The notes: a model not told the origin generated them from the letters alone. Shown: positions 1 through 13,600, counted from the stretch's first letter. The stretch is DNA of 64,000 nt from Colias croceus (GCF_905220415.1 NC_059546.1:9362001-9426000), one strand, 5' to 3'. Numbers and translations are program-made.

Positions 1-543
1 TAAAGAGTTCGGGTGATAAATCAGTTTCAACACAATTCACATTATCTTTGTTCGTGTTCGGGCTTTCTATTCATTCAACGATCAAGTCAACACCTTTTTT
101 TCCTTTTAACCAATCGTTCAGTGCAATGACCACCGGTCTCTTGAGCCCTGACTCAGCCATAGAAATATAGCACGTGGCAGTCGACACGCTCCAGTCATTT
201 CATCACGCAGTTAATATGCAAGCTATTTCACTATTTATAATGGTCACTACTCGTAGCTTGGCAAGACTTAAGCCGCCGAAATGTATGCCTTGCATCTAAC
301 TTTGAAACGAGCGTATTGGCTTTGTTGATTGTGCGTTGGTGATCGTGTGTTGTTTAGGCAATAACGACTCAACTACCCTCATTTTGTCAATGGACTTGGC
401 GAGTGCCTGTGACTTGTTATCAGCTGACTGCATTGGATGGGCATTCCAGAGTGGTATTATATCAAACTCATATTTAATATTTATACTTGTCGTTGTTTAA
501 ATAAATACATGTTCAAGTAATACAAGTCTATATTATAACTGCG

Positions 544-790
544 TTAAAAACAACCGACTTCAACCTTGCACTTGCAACATTTACAAATACAGACAAAAAT
601 GCTCATAAAATAAAAACTACTGGGCCTATCCGAAAAAATTTATTATGGGACCAATTCGACACCATCCCCCATCGAACAAAAAAAGAATCACGTAAATCGG
701 TTCAGAAACCTCTGAGTAATCGGTGTACATACATAAAAAAAATACCGGTCGAATTGATAACCTCCTCCTTTTTTTGAAGTCGGTTAAAAA
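544..790. mobile_element. MITE with AACCGACTTCAA terminal inverted repeats
   Basis: The left end (TTAAAAACAACCGACTTCAA) and right end (TTGAAGTCGGTTAAAAA) are near-perfect inverted repeats around 210 bases that include CCATCCCCCATCGAAC and ACCGGTCGAATTGATAACC. This is an abundant lepidopteran repeat. A piece of its right end recurs at 41971-42026. Confidence 0.75.
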
Positions 791-2123
791 TAATTATGGT
801 TGTCGACAATTTTTTTTTATAGTAAAGCTAATGTTATGCTAAATATGTGCTTATAGATTAACTTGAATGCTAATTCCTCGCGTTATTTAAATAAAAACGA
901 AGTAAATAATGAACAATTATGTGAATGATTTTACTAAAGACCTAAAATAACGAATACTTTACCTTTACAGTGTCATAGAGTTGATATGTCAGAAAATGGC
1001 CAAAAGTACATTTTACTGGTACAAAATAACAGCTTCTAGAAGCAAGTAACTCAATATTCAACTACAGAACACCTACTAATTCTAATAATTCATGTTTATT
1101 AGAAGGCACGGGAAAATTCAAACTATCCGACGATTAATGTCAAACATAGCAGCTGTAAAGCATTACAGATGCTTCCAATAAATGTAACCTCGTCATCTCA
1201 GTCGTTTGTTATTATGCGGAAGAGGAACTATGACTTGTTTGTTAGTCTGTTAGAACAATTGTTGTCGTGGGTTAGAGGATGTCTGTTTTTATTGTTGGCT
1301 TTTGTTTAGAGTATGGTGTTGTTGTCGTTTGTGGATTGCAGTCAAATGTTGAGCATGGATTGTTTTAAACTGAATGTGATAACAGTGAAGTCGAAGTTTA
1401 CATCAAAGTTACAAATTGGACAACAATTTTAATATTATTATGATACTTAATTTAAGCAGAATGAACTTAGAGTGACAGCAAAAATAGTACCGACAAAACT
1501 TTTAATCATCATCAACATAAGATTCCATTCTGTGTTTCTCTATGGTTTGATCTTCGCTTACGTCCGTATAACATAGTTAATAAACAATATATTTTATACG
1601 TACGTGTTGAATTAACACGTAGGATAATGTTTCCGGTATGTAATGCCAAGCTAAACAAATAGTATGTTATCGAAAAAAGACAGCTGATTCAAATTTTTCC
1701 TCTTTTGTCAGAGCACTCATCTGATAACCTTTTACCAAGAAAAATACAATTTTCGTAATTCATAAGAAATCGAATCCACACTTTCCCCAGTCACAATAAT
1801 CCAACAAATAACTTTTGCGGATAGCTGTTAATTATTTAATATATTTTTTTATATTTCTATTATCGACGTTTATTTAAACAGCCTTAATATCTATGCCCAA
1901 TTTCCAAGGAGGCTTCAATTAAAATGCCAAGGACGAATATGTCTCAAATCTAAATTTTACAAGGTAGCTAAATTATTTTATGAGATTCTTCACAAAGCTC
2001 TGTTTTTGTTCAACAATTTAATAATGAAAAATTATGTTTAATGTTTAGTATCAATTGAATTAATAATGATCGGTCAGAAGGTATTCTTCATACAAACTTC
2101 CACATCATCTCCATCAAGTTTCA

Positions 2124-2230
2124 TCATCATCAGTCCATATATCCCACTGCTGGGACAAGGGCCTCCTATGAGGGTTAAGGCCATAATCCACCACGCTGGC
2201 CAAGCACGAGTTGGCACTTGGCAGATCTCC
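2124..2230 (+). repeat. Lepidopteran interspersed repeat (CCACTGCTGGGACA type)
   Basis: Contains ATATCCCACTGCTGGGACA, GGGCCTCCTATGAGGG and CCACCACGCTGGCC, typical of a very common lepidopteran retroelement tail. A second copy is at 27734-27850. Confidence 0.65.
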
Positions 2231-2284
2231 TATGTGATATGAGTTTGCTTGCTAGTAAATACTCTAAGATTTAATACCATCAAG

Positions 2285-2482
2285 TTAAATTTTAATCGCG
2301 GGCCTTGAGCGCGGGGGCCGAATCGAGAAATTCCGTGACGAAAAAACCTCACGCACGGAGTGAGGACTCCGACGGGCGCAAGTGTGGCTTGAATGGAATG
2401 GCATAGCATGCCATGCCTTCAAGCCACACCTTTACCGCGGCACAGCTTTACCGCGGCAGTCCCCGAGTGCCACACGTCGTTT
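2285..2482 (-). repeat. GC-rich interspersed repeat, copy 1
   Basis: GCGGGCCTTGAGCGCGGGGG, CCGAATCGAGAAATTCCGT and AAGCCACACC occur here and, in the opposite orientation, at 50905-51035. Contains a short palindrome around GCATAGCATGCCATGC. Probably the GC-rich part of a retroelement. Confidence 0.6.
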
Positions 2483-3329
2483 TTATTTCTTAATAAAAGC
2501 ATAACTGTTCATAATTGAACTAGGTAATAATTAACGTTGTTTATATGTTTATTATTGCCTATTGGAGTTTGTTGCTCGTCAGCATTTATAAAATATTCAC
2601 GTATACATGATTGTAAATCGGTTTCGCTTTATTAGCGATTCTGTGCGTGTAAGAATGCGATCATCTCGCGCTCGGTGGACTCTTAATGTACCTACAAAAC
2701 TCTAAATGTTTATAAATATTCAATGGTAGGTATATTCTTTGTATGTGGTACTAGTTTAAAATTAATTCTCGATTTCCATTGTTCTTGTTCTAAAAATGTA
2801 ACATTAGAGAAACTTTTTGCGAAAAATTTTCTCTGCTATTCTATGTTTGTCTACGTGTGTAAGTTCAATTACTTGTTTTGAATATTTTATTTATCTTCGA
2901 ATATATAATATGCAAATATAGTTGTGGGTTGGAATATATTTTTATTGCTTATTTTGCAGAAATGTATACGATTTTTGACTGTTGAACCTAACTTATTTAT
3001 AGTATGTTTTTTGTGCAATATTGTTTTACTTTAAATAGGTAATTATTTACAATCGCTGCAAACGACACAATTGTGAAAAACGATTCTCTTGACCTACAGA
3101 ATAATGTAAAATTTGACTGTTCGTATCATAGAAGATTTAGAATTCTACGTTCTGTAAGAAGAACTACCTACCTACATTATGGATAATTATTTATTTATAA
3201 AATATGAATGAAACAGTTTTTGATAGAAAAAATCAATAAGCAAGTTTACAACTGAATGTAGCTTACAAAAAGAAGGAATTAGAAATAAGAATATAGTTAG
3301 CAAAGAAAGCAATACCAAGCCAGTCAACA

Positions 3330-3890
3330 CAGCACACAAATCGCACTATCGATTATACCTATAGTGACATGTCACCAAGTGACTGGTGGCCGTGACCACT
3401 CGCCTCTATACTCGATGATTGCTTTAAATATGTGGTTACAATCTGTTTGAAGGTTCTGTATCCAGCTGCTAAGATGCAATGAGCATAGTAGAAATGATAA
3501 GACAGTGAACACAGCAAGTACACAAATCGCACTATCGATTGTACAGCGACATGTCACCAAGTGACTCGTGGCCGTGACCGCTCGACTTTGCAAGTGCACT
3601 ACACTCATTAATTGCTTATGGTCATATGTGGTTACAATCTGTTTGAAGGTTTTATATCCAGCTGCTAAGATGTAAATGAGAATAGTAGAAATGATAAGAC
3701 AGTGAACACAGCAAATACACAAATCACTCTATCGATTGTAATTTGTACAGCGACATGTCACCAAGTGACTGGTGGCCGTGACCACACGACTTTGCAAGTG
3801 CACTACACTCATTAATTGCTAATGGTCATATGTGGTTACAATCTGTTTGAAGGTTTTGCATCTAGCTGTTAAGATGTTAATGAGTATAGA
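3330..3890. repeat. Tandem array of three ~180-205 bp units
   Basis: GTCACCAAGTGACT followed by GGTGGCCGTGACCAC-like sequence begins at 3371, 3553 and 3757. Each is followed by ATATGTGGTTACAATCTGTT, the phrase CAGCTGCTAAGATG and a track ending in CTATCGATTGTA. Periods are 182 and 204 bases. The 116-codon open frame across it is a by-product of the repetition. Confidence 0.85.
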
Positions 3891-4665
3891 TTGAAGACGT
3901 TATGTATTAGAAGTTTTATAGCCTTTTTAAACTTCCGAGGTACTATATTTAAAGTAATCAATATTTGTATTTTGTATGTATTTATTTATAGCCTTTTTAT
4001 AGACGTAGCCTATTTTCATAAAAAATAGCAAAGCACTTTCGATACTGCCAGTGTAGCTAGTGTTTATGCCAGTTTATGGGCAGTGGTAATCACTTAACGT
4101 TAGGTAGCACACCTGCTCCTTTGCTTGCTCTGCTTTAAAATTATGTAATGTATAAAATAAAAAAAATATAAATAAATAAAAACCATTTATTGAACAAGGT
4201 TCCTTACATAATATATTATGTGTATTCGAAATAATCTTAGCTTTTTGAGTAGTTTATAAGTGCTTTAAGCATAATATGGATAAATTGTCATCGTTAGTAG
4301 TAGCGGATATTTTTAGTAAAATAAAAAGTTAGTTTGTTCCTAGTTATTATTACTGCCGGCAGTTTTCTCGTCCTACTTGAAATAATAAATACAAAATTAT
4401 TCATATGTGAAGTATATTATGTACCTTTAATGGAAGGATAAATATGTTTAAGGTTGTTTGCAAAATAAATTATCACGCTAATTACGTACCTACTATAATA
4501 ACTAGTTGATGGGTTTTTTTTAACTTTTCGATTTAGAGGTTTTATCATTGAATTATTTTAATTTTATGAAAATTAAATAAACTTCAATTTATTTATAGTA
4601 GAATATTCAAATTTCTAAAAATTTTAATGGTCAAGGATATAAAACATCTTGAACTTGTCCTCTCA

Positions 4666-4832
4666 TATCTTATATATAAAATTCTCGTGTCACAATGTTA
4701 GTCTGCATACTCCTCCGAAACGGCTGGACCGATTCTCATGAAATTTTCTGTGCATATCGGGTAAGTCTGAGAATCGGCCAACATCTATTTTTCATATGTA
4801 CCACGGGCGAAGCCGGGGCGGACCGCTAGTAC
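4666..4832 (+). mobile_element. CGGGCGAAGCC-type retroelement tail, diverged
   Basis: Starts TATATATAAAATTCTCGTGT, has GAAACGGCTGGACCGATT and ends CCACGGGCGAAGCCGGGGCG before GACCGCTAGT. Related copies lie at 28371-28541, 58280-58360, 61761-61939 and 61941-62111. Confidence 0.75.
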
Positions 4833-5049
4833 ATATATGTATATATTTTTTTTAAGTACAAAAAACAATATTCCGTTATTAATCCTTATAAATTCATTCA
4901 TTGGAAATAATGCTAATTCGAATTCATTGCTCTTCAAATATTTTAATACGAATCGGTATTTCTGTTCACAGAATTACCTTTGCCATTATACTAAAGGTCG
5001 GAATGCTTCGATTATTTGATTTATGTGTTTGCAATTGCTGTTTCGCATT

Positions 5050-5250
5050 ATCTATACTAATATTATAAAGCTGAAGAGTTTGTTTGTTTGTTTGTTTGAA
5101 CGCGGGAACTACTGGTCCGATTTGAAAAATTCTTTCGGTGTTAGATAGCCCATTTATCGAGGAAGGTTATAGGCTATATATCATCACGCTACGACCAACT
5201 CAGGAGTGGAGCCACGGGAGTGAAACCGCGCGGAGCAGCTAGTTAGTATA
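5050..5250 (+). mobile_element. RTE-like retroelement tail, copy 1
   Basis: Contains ACTAATATTATAAAGCTGAA, (GTTT)n, TCGGTGTTAGATAGCCCATT and ACCGCGCGGAGCAGCTAG. The family recurs at 8751-8956, 18500-18582, 23750-23867, 43003-43206, 48316-48482 and 55308-55499, in both orientations, and is recognisably lepidopteran. Confidence 0.8.
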
Positions 5251-5685
5251 TAAAATTTAATGTTATTATAATTGAAAGCAAGTCTTTTACGTGTTAGTGG
5301 TTAATTTATTTATCTTGAACCAATAGGAGTAAAATGCACATTTTCTCATTCAAAATTGAGCCCTTCCTAATACACAAACTCTGAACATTGAATAAATTTT
5401 ACTCAGTTTTTTAGTGTTTTAGACGAAATTTCGGTACTGACTCATATTTCCGTTATTAGATTAACTTTTGAATATTAGCTTTATCGTTTTCCTATATCTT
5501 CTGTAGGTATATATAACTCTCTTTTCTTCACATTTTATCTAACACGTTACATAGTCACTTATATGTATACCAGTGTGCACCCGCTTAACTTGCAGCCTCA
5601 CTCAAGTGTGTACTTGTACGCGAGACTGAGGTGATAGGTAACCTAGTTTTAGCGTAACCAGGTTTCAACGAACAAATCTAGCGTT

Positions 5686-5833
5686 ATGCCGCGTTTACAC
5701 ACTCGCGCGAATTGCGAGGCGGAGAACACGCAAACATATTCCGTTCCTACTCACAAATGTGTGAACAGTGGCTTGCGACGATACTATGCGAATGTTCGTC
5801 GAGTGACGAGGCAAATGTGTAAATACGCTATTA
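5686..5833. mobile_element. Foldback element with GCGTTTACAC ends
   Basis: The left end GCCGCGTTTACACACTCGCG pairs imperfectly with the right end, GCAAATGTGTAAATACGC, around a core with TCACAAATGTGTGAAC. Overlapping open frames on both strands here come from the fold-back structure. Confidence 0.45.
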
Positions 5834-7121
5834 GAGTACTGTTGCACGTAGTTGTCGGCATCATACAGATGAAATGGCGCGTAACACGACCAATACGAGT
5901 TGTTACGATACAGTTTTCCTTATACTTTATAGGTTTAGGAATAGAGAATGCGTTGTAATGCTTTGGAAATTTCACAAGTCGCGACTGTGTTGATTGTTGG
6001 TACATTCGTATGAAAGTTTGAAGTTGAAACTGAAGGCTCTGTATTATTATTAGAAGATATGAGATACGGCTTGTAATACTGAAGGTAACCATAACTAATC
6101 CAGAAAATAATCATAATTTTACATTAAACATAGTTGGTCGAGGTCGTCCCTCTTACACATCGTATAGAATAGCATATTTTGTAAGAGTGTGAAGGTTGGA
6201 TGAGAATACATACCTCTTTATTCATGAATATTGCATTTTACACGTTTAATTTAAATTAGATATTAAAAAAAACAGAACATATTATAATCTAACTCCTAAA
6301 TCTCAATATGTGTATTAAAAATGTTTTTCTGTTTGAATACACGTTTATTTACATTTAGGCTCACAATAATTGTTTATTATGCAAAGAATGCTACTTGAGC
6401 AATATATTTAGAATGTAATAAAAATTCCTATCGTCGTTAAAAATTCATCGCAGCACGTACTCACAGATTCATCACATACGCTTACGCTACAAAATTAATG
6501 CGCTATGCGTTGTAATCCAGTTAATGAAATAAGTTCACTTTTAGTACAGTTTTGGCGTGGTACCATAATATGAACTTTTGTGTTCATATAAAAAATTCAA
6601 AGTTTTTCAGTCAAGTCATTTTTATTGTTTATCCTTTTGTGTGAGACAATATTATAGTTCCCTTATAAAATTAAATTCATAACAGTACCGTAGTAGGTAT
6701 CTTCTGGACTTTATAATTCCCTTCTAGGCAAACATTCACCCTAAGGACATAGTACCTACATTATGTTTAGCTGAATAAATATTGAAAGTCGTCGTAAACT
6801 TATCGTTGTGCATATGAAAGATACACAAATCAATACAAATAACAGCATAGTAATAAAACGTTTGCTACAGTCTAGGGGAGCATAAAATCAAATAACGATG
6901 CAATAAACATTTCCAAAGGATTTGAGTGTAATTGGCCGTCGAAAATCACCGCTGTGTAGCAAGCAGCACGAATCGAGAATGACTGATAGATAGCTTGTTA
7001 GAGACATTTAAAATCATCTGTCTTCATGATTGTTTATAGAAAATGATAAGTGGTTGTATGTAGAAGAACGTGTGTTACGTAGAAGGTAGTGTTTCCTGGA
7101 GATAGAACAAACTTTCTTTAG

Positions 7122-7424
7122 ACGACCGTTTTGCCTTGGGTAACATCAGATTTAGGCTTTCTGTTCGAAGGACTAAATAAACTACATAAATCTCATGATG
7201 ATGTTAAAGTTTTTGAAAACGATTTTTCACCTTTCGATGATAAAGGTGGGTATATAATAGATACGCTATACCTACACATATTTGATATCCGAGTTAATAA
7301 AGCTTATGTTGCCGTTCAATATTGTAACTCCTGGGGGAAATTCCAGCTCCGTTTCCCAGCGAATAGCCCCGGAATAGCGAATTTCATCTCGGAATGCTTT
7401 AATAATTTCCGACATACTATATAG
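7122..7424 (+). CDS. Coding-like orphan reading frame, unknown product
   Basis: A splice-acceptor-like ACTTTCTTTAG ends at 7121 and is followed by a 100-codon open frame to TAG at 7422-7424. There is no ATG near its start, so it would be a terminal exon or a fragment. The peptide looks protein-like, not random: LGFLFEGLNKLHKSHDDVKV, YIIDTLYLHIFDIRVNKAYV, AVQYCNSWGKFQLRFP, then ISECFNNFRHTI. I recognise no family. It may be a last exon of an unseen gene, a decayed mobile-element gene, or chance. Confidence 0.25.
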   Translation, partial: TTVLPWVTSDLGFLFEGLNKLHKSHDDVKVFENDFSPFDDKGGYIIDTLYLHIFDIRVNKAYVAVQYCNSWGKFQLRFPANSPGIANFISECFNNFRHTI

Positions 7425-8750
7425 AGGCGAGTTATGCACGTAAGGCTTGATAATGAGAGATATTGCGTGGATTTTTGCGAAAAAATTGGCTGTTCGTAGA
7501 AATTTTTTACACAATTTTGTACCAAAGTATCTAGTCATGCAGCTCTTAGGTATACCAGAACTTTCGAAATATGCAAGCCTACGCTAAGAAATTAATATAA
7601 AATCTCATAATAAATTGAATACTGAAGTAGGATAGCATCACAGATCACTAAGTTCCCAAGAGGGCGTTAAACGTACCGCTGTTAAGGTCAATAGAACGTG
7701 AGATTGGCCGCATATTCTCAGTGTGGTTGGAGCTCTATTCGATATTGATCGTTTTACATCTAGCATAGACTTAGGGTTAAAGTACTAGAGTATAAAGGCT
7801 TGCACCAGTAAAAGTGCTGAAGACTTACAAACTTTCAGAGCACGCAGAAATTTTGAAAGTTTAATGACTTACGTGGTAAAGGAAAAAGATGGACGTCCAA
7901 GTATGTATTTTGAAAACGGTGCAGTTTGTACCGTAGATTAATTAACACTATAACAAATCGGACAAAGTGTAGAAAGATCATCAGCCTTACAAAGGTCAAT
8001 GCTATTGAAGTGAATGAAATGAGCTTGACCGTATATTGCCATTTATCGATCACTTAGCCGGGTTAATAATCTTCAAATAATTTGCCTAGGGTTTATGTTC
8101 GAATTTATGATTTCAGTTCTATTCATAAGGTTTTCTTAGAAGTATTGGCTATTAAAAATGTGATATATATAAAGGGAATATTTTAATTTTTAACACAAAA
8201 GCCTTTAGTTTCAGTAAAATTTGGCTTACAAGATTTTGTCAAGGATAAAACGTTTCATCAGTCATAATTTGAAATAGTTAGCTAAAATAGCTATGTAATT
8301 ATAGGTCTTGCAATCTCAGCGATATTTTTTAATCGTAGACAAGTTAAGCTAAAATAATCGGTGTTTCTTGTGCAACGTGTCGGTTCAATTCATCGATTGA
8401 TAGTTGAGTGGGGAGTGTAAAAACCGATTCGGTATTTTATACTTTGAGGACGCGGATTGCAGTTCTTTGTACATGCAAGTCATTTTACCTTATATTATAT
8501 TAAAAAAGATGAGTGTGAAGGAATCAGTTATAATCATGAGAAAAGTTGCAAGCTATTGTTTTCTTCTTTGTGTTTTTTGGGGTCTTTATAATAAACATGA
8601 GCGAGATGAATTAGGAGGGTTAATTATACTTACTTTTAGTTATGTTCTGATATATTATTGCTTTGATTTAGGAATATGTAGGTATTTTGTATACAAAATT
8701 AATTGCGATGTTTAATAATATGAAAAGTTAAACATTGTTTATGTATTATT

Positions 8751-8956
8751 AGCTGTTCCCCGCGGTTTCACCCGCATTGCTCCGCTCCTGTTGGTCTTAG
8801 CGTGATGATATATAGCGTATAGCCTTCCTCGATAAATGGGCTATCTAACACCGAAAAAAATTCTCAAATCGGACCAGTAGTTCCCGAGATTAGCGCGTTC
8901 AAACAAACAAACAAACAAACAAACAAACTCCTCAGCTTTATAATATTAGTATAGAT
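8751..8956 (-). mobile_element. RTE-like retroelement tail, copy 2 (reverse)
   Basis: Reverse of the family at 5050-5250: CCGCGGTTTCACCCGCATTG, GGGCTATCTAACACCGAA, (CAAA)n and AATATTAGTATAGATT. Nearly full tail. Confidence 0.8.
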
Positions 8957-10462
8957 TTGATTGTCTTATCTCTATAAACGTATAAAGTAGTTGTTTTTAA
9001 TCACCCCACATAAAATATTGTTATTGAAAAGGTCCAGGTACCTCGATCAAAAGTAATCTCAGTAACTCGCTTTAAAGTTTATTAACTCTTAAGTGATGTC
9101 GCGTATTTTAACGTCATACCAGACAGACTTTAGATCTTACGCTGTCAGCTTTGTGGCAGCCATCTCAAGGATGCACCTCGTGGAATTGTAATGCTGTCTA
9201 TCCGCTATCGGATTGGAGACCGCTTTGCGTCCTAATGAATTGTTGGAGATTATATTGTCGCGTGTTTATGCGTCTTTTGTTGCTGTGGTATTGTCTTTGT
9301 TGTTAAAGTTGTGAGAGTTTAGATATAGTTGGTTGTATATTGGTTAAATTTGTTGTAGGTAAATCTTCAGTTTTTACGTAGATTAATAATGAATGGACCG
9401 AATTGAGTGTTTACTTCGATATGTTCATTAATAATTCAATACCCTTTAAAATATTGGTATATTTATGAAAAGATTTATGAATTCAATATTTGTTCAATAA
9501 GTATTTGACATCAACACGTGCTTTTACACGTTTTACCTAATTAGCGTTAAAAACATCACAAATAAGTAATTGGTAATACGAAAAAAATTAAAGCCTGGCT
9601 TAGTAATGAGAGTGCTCACAAAACAAGTTCCTTTTAACTTTATTTGCTTTGACGAAGTTAAACATAGCAGGTCGACTTAATTAAAATATATTGCGTGGGC
9701 AATCGCTCCTTTGGATGAACTCAGCTCTATTCTAGGTATTTTGTTGGTAAAAGTCGTTATTTCTTGGACAATACCTAATATACGAACTGCGAATTAGACC
9801 ATCAGACACTAATAAACGTGGATGGCGATTTGACGAATTTTCTTTTGACACATATTATGTTATAAGTTTGTTGGTTTTTCATATTATGTTACTTAGGCAA
9901 TTGTTTTATGTCCTTAAAATTATATATCTAACCCAAACCCATCAAATTTAATCTGAATAAGGCCGATTTAAAAATTCTTGGTTAAAAGTTATCAGTACCT
10001 ACAGTAAAATAATGCATTATAATATTATGCAACCTGTAAAAAATCAAAAGACGGACAATTTATACATTTATTATGTAAATACGATATGCATGTCTAATAA
10101 AAATAAATAAAAATAAAATTGTTTTATTTCAGGACATAATTATTGTGTTCCCATAAGCAAGTTACAATGTACTAGAATTGTGAATACAGTGAAATAATGT
10201 GAATAAAAACTTTCTTGTATAAATATTTTAAAGTAATCAACTCCCTGTGATCAAATCAATTAACCTAAAACTCATACCAGCTGCTATACCGAGACGATGA
10301 CATCAGATAACGTTGCGAAAATTACAACGTACAAGATGAAGGTTTGATACGTAACGGGCAATAAGCTTGATGACAAAGCGTTAAAAAAGAAGGCTGCAAG
10401 ATCATCCGACTGATATACACCGAGTATGACCGAGATTTATTCTTACAAGTTTCTACACCGTT

Positions 10463-10680
10463 ATTGGGGTTCCGTACCGAAAGTGTAAAACGGGACCCTA
10501 TTACTGAGACTTCGTTGTCTCTCCGTCTGTCTCCACTCTCCAGGCTGTATCTCATAAACCGTCATAGCTAGAAAGCTGAAATTTTCACAAATGATGTATT
10601 TCCGGTGCTGCTATAACAAATACTAAAAATAAAAATATTAGGGGGGGGTCCCCATAATACGGAACCCTTCTTGTGAGTCC
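10463..10680 (+). repeat. GGGGTTCCGTA lepidopteran repeat
   Basis: Opens TTGGGGTTCCGTACCGAAAG, includes CTCCGTCTGTCTCCACTC and AGGCTGTATCTCATAAACCG, and closes with CCCCATAATACGGAACCCTT; the ends are short inverted repeats. A widespread lepidopteran interspersed element. Confidence 0.7.
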
Positions 10681-13600
10681 GACTCATCTCTCATAATTGT
10701 CATCTCGCTATCTTTGGTAAAGTGTTTCTTATTACTCGTTTCGAAGTGTCTAGACGAATAACATCATCACGCATCTAAATGGTCTTCCAAATTATAAACT
10801 AGTTAATTTAAATGTCGCTAGGCTGGGCTGCTGACTTGTTACTTGTTAATTTGCATTCAAGCCGGAACTAGCTGTGACGATGCTAATAGATTCCGCTTCT
10901 ATTTAAACGTCTTTATCCTGTTTTACACGCGTTATATTAACCTTTTTCTAACAACGGCAATTGCTCTATATTTGGATTGGAAGTTATAATTATTATCGAG
11001 ATTACGATAATTATAACCATTATATTGAGTCAGAGTCGGCTGTAGCTGACTATTAATATCAGTTCATTGTATTCGAGACTGGTATGTGGCTTTATTATAA
11101 TCTCTTGTCTTTAGGGAATTGTTCAGTAAGAAGATCGTAAGACAGTAATTAAATTAAGAAGACTGATAAGCGAGCTTTCGATTCTAAATACGCAATTACG
11201 TCTCGTAGAACCTTGATTAAAGAATTCTATCTACCATTTCTGTTAATTATACTATCAATAATGGACAAGACCTTTATTTAAGTTATATTCTGGAAGATTA
11301 GGGACCAAATTTAATAGGTATCGTTTATTGTAAGTAGGTGTAGTGGAATTCACAGGAAAATAATAATTGCAATATTTGATAAATCCGTAATTAATTCCTA
11401 TTTGAACCGGACACAGGCTAGACTTAATTGTAAGAACGTAATCGTAAATAATCTTGAGCCGTGATGTAATGTACCTTTGTTATATTTAACCATTGATTAC
11501 GGCATTTGTTGAAATAGTGGTATGATTCAAACTTCTCTTTAAGGACTTCAACTAATTAAGAGCTTTTTGATACGAGACTCCTTATCTCATCTGGGACTAT
11601 GTATTTATGGGAATATGATTTTGACTGAGTCTGATTCTGTAATCATTATTGTTATCGAATTTTTTGTAAGATCATTTACATTCTCCTCACATTTTTCTTA
11701 AAACTTCTCTTCCATGAATATTAAAACGGGACGCACAAATGCTTTACTATAGTTGGTGAGCAATAGCGACTGATTAGCAATCTGTAAACTATATTATATA
11801 GTCATGATATGAGATAGTGATTCGTTAATAATATACGCGGAAAACGTATTTGAGCGTTCAATCGATCGATGGGTATAGTTATGGAGTCTATTAGCATACC
11901 AGTTCGCGGTGATGTGACGCCGTGTGGACCGGAGATTACCGGTTTACACCTATAGAACAATCTTCAGCAAATTATGGCAGCAGTTGGTTCTAGGGTGAAT
12001 ACTATGTGGTCGGTGGTTGATAGAGGATTGTCATACTGATTACTGATAGTAAAATTATGTATCTTACTGACAGTAAAGTTGAACTAGTGTTATAATACTG
12101 TCTAGATTTTGTGGATGGATATATGGATTCACTGCTTCAATAAACATGCACTTAATAAAGTGGACAGATTTGTCTTTTGATCAGAAGAGCATTGATAAGA
12201 TAAAGTCGGCTCTAAATATGATTACAAAGAAACTCCTTTCTTTGAATATCGATACTTATTATCAGAGGTGTCAAAGTCAAGGTGTTAAATGATGGTTCAG
12301 AACTATTTAATTATTACTTAACGCTGTGTCAAAGATTAATGTCATCTATACGCTTTCAATTAACACCAGTCAGATTAACGACCGTTTAACAAGTTGACAA
12401 ACAGATTATATATGTATACGTGGGCTAATTATCTCGCTTCGTGACGTCACTATCGAGCATATGTTATGCCACGTTATGCGGAAGGTGTGTTTGAAGAATG
12501 TGTATGGAAAATATTATGTTCCTTTTTCTACTGCTTTATTTTTCTTATAAATAGCAAATAAAGGTTCGTTACATTATATGCGGTTTGAATTATAGTCATA
12601 TCGATGTATGTATTGGTATGAGTGACCTGAATATATAAACAATGTGCGAAAGTGGAACTCTTAAAGACAATGATAACAGGATCGTGAAATTCAAATGTTA
12701 TATGTGTATTGTAAAAAAAGATTTTTATTTGAATCAGGAAATTATAAATAATTATAATATGACTAAATGGCATTACAAAAATAGCATCGCGGAGAAAAAC
12801 ATGTTATGCATTATTCTTCCATCTTACAATAAATTAAATTTGAGCAGCTTTGATTCGCGGTTTCACTGAGGCTAGAACAAAATACCATCAAATTTGTAAC
12901 TGGGATTGTTTGTCTAGAATCGATTCAATAGTTTGGAAATCTAAAACAGTGTAATTTTATTATAGTTTACATTATAAATAGTAGTATATAGTTAGTAAAT
13001 AGTTAAGCCATTATTATCTGATAATCTTACGTTAAACAGACCTCGATATGGGCCTAGGGTTTATTATTAGATTCACCACAAGTCCTTCAGATTGTAAAGC
13101 GAACCATAAATAGAATAGAGTAGGCGATGTGTCAAAGAACTGCATAAATAACACGTTTTTTATGTGAGAATTAGTGGGCGGAAACGCCCTTGTTTATCCA
13201 TGGCGCAAATAGTTAAAGGTCAGTTTCAAATAACAACAAATAGTCATATAATTTGATGAGCGTCTCATTCAGAGGGTATTGGTATTTTCTAGAATTCCGT
13301 ATATTGACAAATGTCAACCGCGATGTTTTAAATACATGGGTAAATAGCTTTTTAAACATGTAAATATTTTAGTATTGCAAAATATATAAACAGTATGATA
13401 TGTTCATTAGCTGTTAATTAAATATTTGGGAAGTCTTAATAGTGCATGATAATTGCATTAAAAATATTACGAAAAAATCAGAAAAAATATAGTGCGCATT
13501 AAGGCCGGGTTGAACCGGAATAAAAACTAGACAAAATGTAACCTACGTCACTCAGGAACAAAGTAGCTGTCTACTGGTCAATTAATTTTAAGTATATTTT

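Larger units (their letters stand above)
1..5049. other. AT-rich gene-poor region with scattered repeats
   Basis: No exon with convincing splice sites and protein similarity was seen. It holds an inverted-repeat element (544-790), lepidopteran interspersed repeats (2124-2230 and 2290-2480), a tandem array (3330-3890) and a CGGGCGAAGCC-type element (4666-4832). The rest is unassigned non-coding DNA. Confidence 0.6.

Noticed and set aside
3372..3722. 116-codon minus-strand frame
   Set aside because: It lies within the tandem array and repeats itself with the array period; no start context or homology.
5686..6092. Overlapping 90- and 102-codon frames on opposite strands
   Set aside because: They share an inverted-repeat element, which keeps both strands open; no protein similarity was seen.
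8404..8715. 103-codon frame with hydrophobic segments
   Set aside because: It opens at TTG, is AT-rich with composition like neighbouring non-coding DNA, and shows no motif or splice site.
8900..8935. (CAAA)n and (GTTT)n tracts as CRISPR-like or regulatory repeats
   Set aside because: They are the internal simple repeat of the RTE-like tail family and recur in each copy.
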